This document shows positions 60,788-64,000 of a stretch of 64,000 nt of DNA, piece after piece (position 1 is the stretch's first letter; each line of letters starts with the position of its first letter). Source of the stretch: Hespellia sp. (GTDB lineage: Bacteria > Bacillota > Clostridia > Lachnospirales > Lachnospiraceae); assembly GCA_028694105.1 (NCBI GenBank), contig JAQUUC010000008.1, positions 34,230 through 98,229 on the forward strand. The letters run 5' to 3'. The notes below the pieces were generated by a model. The model was not told the DNA's origin, did no database searches, and worked only from the letters and a program-made list of their open reading frames with translations. Position numbers and translations under genes: made by a program.

Positions 60788-63556
60788 ATGAATAGAAAAA
60801 TCAATCATGGAACAAAGGTACATAAAATGACAGAAAAGGTCATCCTGCGTGAAGGGCAGGAGCGCCGCATCCACGATGCAGCAACCCAGCCCATCAAGGA
60901 TGTTTTGAAAAGTCTGCATTCCAGTCTGACCGGTCTGGATGAAACGGCGGTTGCATCCAATCGTGCACAATATGGCGAGAATAAAATCACGCGTGAAAAA
61001 AAGAAATCTCTCATCAAGCGTTTGACAGAAGCATTTGTGAACCCATTTACCGGTATTTTATTCTGTCTGGCACTCGTGTCAGGTGTTACAGATATGCTAT
61101 TTCCAATGATGCGCTTATTCGGAAATACACCGGAGGATTTTGACTGTCTGACGGTTGTGATCATTCTTACGATGGTCATCATTTCCGGGACGCTGCGTTT
61201 TGTGCAGGAGTCCCGCAGTGGAAATGCGGCAGAGAGACTGCTTGCGATGATTACGACCACCTGCACCGTGGATAGAAAGGAGCAGGTAAAGCAGGAAATT
61301 CCGCTGGATGATGCGGTCGTGGGAGATATTGTTCATCTGTCTGCAGGTGATATGATTCCGGCAGATGTACGAATCCTAGAAGCAAAGGATCTGTTTATCA
61401 GCCAGTCATCATTGACGGGCGAAAGCGAGCCGATTGAAAAGCTTGCGAATGTAAGCGAGCCATATGATGCCATCACAGATTACCAAAACATTGCTTTTAT
61501 GGGCAGTAATGTGATCTCTGGCAGTGCGTCTGCCGTTATTGTATGTACGGGCGATCATACACTGTTTGGCTCTATGGCTTCTGCGGTGGCAGGCGAGGCG
61601 GTGGAAACCAGTTTTACCAAGGGGGTCAATGCAGTATCCTGGGTGCTGATTCGATTTATGCTGGTTATGGTGCCGGTGGTACTCTTTATCAACGGATTTA
61701 CGAAAGGGGACTGGCTGCAGGCATTTTTATTTGCCGTTTCCATTGCGGTCGGACTGACCCCGGAAATGCTGCCGATGATTGTTACGACCTGCCTTGCCAA
61801 GGGTGCAGTTGCCATGAGCAGAAAAAAGACCATCGTAAAAAATCTCAATTCCATTCAGAATTTTGGCGCGATCGATATTCTCTGCACGGACAAAACAGGA
61901 ACTCTGACTCAGGATCAGGTCGTGCTGGAATATCATCTGGATGTAAATGGAATCGAGGATGTACGGGTACTCCGTCATGCCTACCTGAACAGCTATTTCC
62001 AAACCGGATATAAAAATCTGATGGATCTGGCAATTATTCGCAAAACAGAAGAGGAAGAGGCAGAAGATCCACAGCTGATCGATCTGTCCGAACATTATAT
62101 TAAGGTGGATGAGATCCCCTTTGACTTCACCCGGCGCCGTCTGTCCACTGTGGTTCAGGACAAAAACGGGAAAACCCAGATGGTGACCAAGGGCGCAGTG
62201 GAAGAAATGCTCTCTGTCTGCACGTATGCTGAGGTGAATGGAACGGTACAGCCGCTGACTGAAAAGCTGCGCTGTAATATTTTAAAAACAGTGGAGGATT
62301 TGAACGAGGATGGTATGCGCGTGATTGCCATTGCGCAGAAGAACAATCCTTCTCCGGCGGGAACTTTTGGAGTCAAAGATGAATGTGATATGGTGTTGAT
62401 TGGCTATCTTGCATTTCTTGATCCGCCGAAAGAGTCTACCGCGGATGCGATTAAAGCTCTGAAAGCACACGGTGTCACGACAAAAATCCTGACTGGTGAC
62501 AACGATAAGGTTACCCGCACCATCTGCAAGCAGGTGGGGCTGAAAGTACGAAATATGCTGCTGGGAAGCGATCTTGACCACATGACAGATGAGCAGCTGG
62601 CAAGGGCGGCAGAAGTCACGGATGTATTTGCCAAACTGACACCGGAGCAGAAATCCCGCGTGGTGACGATCCTGCGTGGTGCCGGGCATACGGTTGGGTA
62701 TATGGGAGATGGTATCAACGATGCCGCGGCTATGAAGGCTGCCGATATCGGTATTTCTGTAGATACGGCCGTGGATGTGGCAAAGGAATCCGCAGATATT
62801 ATTCTGTTGGAAAAAGATTTGATGGTGCTGGAAGAGGGGATTATTGAGGGGCGGAAAACCTACGCCAATATGATAAAGTACATCAAGATGACCGCGTCCT
62901 CCAATTTTGGAAATATGTTCTCGGTACTGGTATCTTCGGCTTTGCTGCCGTTTCTGCCTATGGAGAGCATTCACCTGATTTTGCTGAATCTGATTTATGA
63001 CTTAAGCTGTACTGCTATTCCGTGGGACAATGTAGATGAGGACTTTATTGCGGTTCCGCGAAAGTGGGATGCATCCTCTGTTGGCAGTTTTATGATCTGG
63101 ATTGGACCGACCAGTTCGATCTTTGACTTCACCACCTACATTTTTATGTATTTTGTATTTTGCCCACTGTTTGTTTCCGGCGGCGTGCTGTACAATGATC
63201 TTGCAAATCATTTTCACGGGGCAGAGCTTGCACAGATACAGACCACTTATACTGCAATGTTTCAGGCGGGCTGGTTCGTGGAATCTATGTGGAGCCAGAC
63301 ATTGGTTATTCATATGATCCGCACAAAAAAACTGCCATTCCTTCAGAGCCATGCTTCAGCGCCGTTAACACTGCTGACCTGCTCCGGAATCGCACTGCTG
63401 ACGATCATTCCATTTACGGGGTTGGGCAGATTAATAGGATTTGTGGCACTTCCGGCAACCTATTTTGCTTATCTGATTCCGTGTATCCTGCTGTATATGT
63501 GTCTTGCAACCAGTTTGAAAAAAGCTTACGTACGCCACTATGGCGAATTACTCTAA
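60788..63556 (+). CDS. mgtA: Mg2+-importing-type P-type ATPase, paralogue 2
   Basis: A 922-residue PIIIB-type ATPase similar to the one at 57487 along its whole length. Visible motifs are [30 protein letters not shown], and [20 protein letters not shown]. The N-terminal extension is longer ([26 protein letters not shown]). AAGGAGA precedes the ATG. The product is expected to import Mg2+. Two paralogues in tandem may differ in affinity or regulation. Confidence 0.93.
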   Translation: MNRKINHGTKVHKMTEKVILREGQERRIHDAATQPIKDVLKSLHSSLTGLDETAVASNRAQYGENKITREKKKSLIKRLTEAFVNPFTGILFCLALVSGVTDMLFPMMRLFGNTPEDFDCLTVVIILTMVIISGTLRFVQESRSGNAAERLLAMITTTCTVDRKEQVKQEIPLDDAVVGDIVHLSAGDMIPADVRILEAKDLFISQSSLTGESEPIEKLANVSEPYDAITDYQNIAFMGSNVISGSASAVIVCTGDHTLFGSMASAVAGEAVETSFTKGVNAVSWVLIRFMLVMVPVVLFINGFTKGDWLQAFLFAVSIAVGLTPEMLPMIVTTCLAKGAVAMSRKKTIVKNLNSIQNFGAIDILCTDKTGTLTQDQVVLEYHLDVNGIEDVRVLRHAYLNSYFQTGYKNLMDLAIIRKTEEEEAEDPQLIDLSEHYIKVDEIPFDFTRRRLSTVVQDKNGKTQMVTKGAVEEMLSVCTYAEVNGTVQPLTEKLRCNILKTVEDLNEDGMRVIAIAQKNNPSPAGTFGVKDECDMVLIGYLAFLDPPKESTADAIKALKAHGVTTKILTGDNDKVTRTICKQVGLKVRNMLLGSDLDHMTDEQLARAAEVTDVFAKLTPEQKSRVVTILRGAGHTVGYMGDGINDAAAMKAADIGISVDTAVDVAKESADIILLEKDLMVLEEGIIEGRKTYANMIKYIKMTASSNFGNMFSVLVSSALLPFLPMESIHLILLNLIYDLSCTAIPWDNVDEDFIAVPRKWDASSVGSFMIWIGPTSSIFDFTTYIFMYFVFCPLFVSGGVLYNDLANHFHGAELAQIQTTYTAMFQAGWFVESMWSQTLVIHMIRTKKLPFLQSHASAPLTLLTCSGIALLTIIPFTGLGRLIGFVALPATYFAYLIPCILLYMCLATSLKKAYVRHYGELL

Positions 63557-63569
63557 GGAGGTATGAATT

Positions 63570-63719
63570 ATGAAATGGACAACGATCTGGATGAAACTTT
63601 TTGGGACGACACAGTTTCTCAGTCTGAATATGGGATTTTGGACAGCCATCATTGCGGTGGTGCTTATCGTCATTTTGATGAACGTTGTATTTTGGAAGAT
63701 GAAACCGAAGAAAAAATGA
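63570..63719 (+). CDS. 49-residue single-helix membrane protein beside MgtA
   Basis: Too short for the ORF track. The frame begins at an ATG 8 bases after AAGGAGG and encodes a basic start (MKWTTIWMKLFG), one clear transmembrane helix (GFWTAIIAVVLIVILMNVVF) and a Lys-rich end (KMKPKKK). The listed 64-residue ORF here is out of frame, starts 1 base from the ribosome binding site and lacks protein-like character. It starts 13 bases after the ATPase gene. By analogy with the MgtA-associated small proteins of enterobacteria (MgtS, MgtR), it may bind or stabilise the transporter. Confidence 0.75.
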   Translation: MKWTTIWMKLFGTTQFLSLNMGFWTAIIAVVLIVILMNVVFWKMKPKKK

Positions 63720-63790
63720 TAATTCTCGTTTTGTGTCGTGTTATTTTCACCTTATAAATGGTAGTCTTAATAGGAAAGGCGGGGCTGATA

Positions 63791-64000
63791 ATGGATACAG
63801 ATACCAGAAAAATCGGAGCATTTTTAAAAACACTTCGTAAGGACAGAGGATTAACACAAGAACAATTGGCAGAGATACTTTTGGTATCAGGACGAACGGT
63901 TTCCCGTTGGGAAACCGGATCGAATCTGCCGGATTTGAGTATTCTTGTCCAAATGGCAGATTATTATGATGTCGATATTAAGGAAATCATTAATGGTGAA
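63791..64000 (+). CDS. XRE-family HTH transcriptional regulator (3' partial)
   Basis: Seventy residues are visible before the window ends in frame. The Cro/C1-type HTH is complete: [75 protein letters not shown] lies upstream. The C-terminal part, which in relatives may be a membrane or sensor domain, is beyond the window. Confidence 0.9.
   Translation, partial: MDTDTRKIGAFLKTLRKDRGLTQEQLAEILLVSGRTVSRWETGSNLPDLSILVQMADYYDVDIKEIINGE

Noticed and set aside
61543-62013. 156-residue plus-strand ORF inside the second ATPase
   Set aside because: It is an out-of-frame shadow of a conserved ATPase region.
63563-63757. 64-residue ORF listed on the track after the second ATPase
   Set aside because: It starts 1 base from the ribosome binding site, is out of frame with the 49-residue membrane protein that has ideal spacing, and its sequence lacks protein-like features.
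1-64000. CRISPR arrays, tRNA or rRNA genes, prophage
   Set aside because: No regularly spaced direct repeats, cloverleaf sequences, rRNA motifs or phage structural genes were recognised by reading; a tRNAscan or Infernal run was not possible.

Overview
The window looks like a chromosome segment of an anaerobic gut Firmicute of the Lachnospiraceae type (Clostridium cluster XIVa). The grounds are AT-rich DNA, strong AGGAGG ribosome binding sites, a DppBCDF-type importer, ROK, RpiR and AraC sugar regulators, and a C-glycoside cleavage operon like that of the human intestinal Dorea-related strain PUE. No taxonomic marker (rRNA, tRNA) is present, so this is inference.

About 0-49 kb is one large catabolic island on the plus strand, interrupted only by a minus-strand TetR gene. 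It holds five Gfo/Idh/MocA oxidoreductases and eight xylose-isomerase-like TIM-barrel proteins. It opens and closes with AraC-type regulators fused to a GH39-like domain (2-1747 partial; 43593-45983 complete). Region by region: esterase, a TIM-barrel pair, VOC protein and aldo/keto reductase (1.9-7.1 kb); ROK regulator, thiolase-like protein and DUF35 partner (7.1-10.1 kb); TIM barrel, Gfo/Idh, family-5 solute-binding protein, two permeases, two ATPases and a ThuA-like protein (10.3-19.1 kb); a second TIM-barrel pair, Gfo/Idh and ROK regulator (19.3-23.6 kb); Gfo/Idh, Hyi-like barrel and RpiR regulator (23.8-26.6 kb); the C-glycoside deglycosidase operon, with DgpA-, DgpB- and DgpC-like products (26.9-31.7 kb); a flavoprotein, nitroreductase, SnoaL-like protein, MFS transporter, a NuoG/GltD-like fusion and a degenerate NuoF-like protein (31.8-39.1 kb); acyl carrier protein, a second thiolase/DUF35 pair, TetR and MFS (39.3-43.5 kb); then a flavodoxin-like reductase, a GPH symporter and a phosphopantetheinyl transferase (46.2-49.4 kb).

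Proposed logic (inference): plant glycosides, including C-glycosides, are imported by the ABC, GPH and MFS systems. The Gfo/Idh enzymes oxidise the sugar to a 3-oxo sugar, and the TIM barrels, with the DgpB-like subunit in one case, cleave or isomerise it. The aglycone may then be handled by the flavoprotein and electron-transfer genes and by two thiolase/DUF35 modules. One of these sits next to its own ACP, and a Sfp-type activating enzyme lies at the far end of the island. The combination of C-glycosidase with ACP, thiolase, DUF35 and PPTase is the part I would call potentially undescribed.

About 49.5-64 kb is more ordinary: a VanZ-like protein, an RNase HI with a viroplasmin-like N-terminus, several small membrane or unknown proteins, a LysR regulator divergent from a purine permease and adenine deaminase operon, an orphan prepilin-like protein, two Mg2+-type P-type ATPases flanking a receiver-less OmpR-type regulator and followed by an unlisted 49-residue membrane protein, and the start of an XRE regulator cut by the window end. 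No rRNA, tRNA, CRISPR array, insertion sequence or prophage was recognised. Most ORF-track entries on the minus strand are shadows; only the TetR and LysR genes are accepted there.
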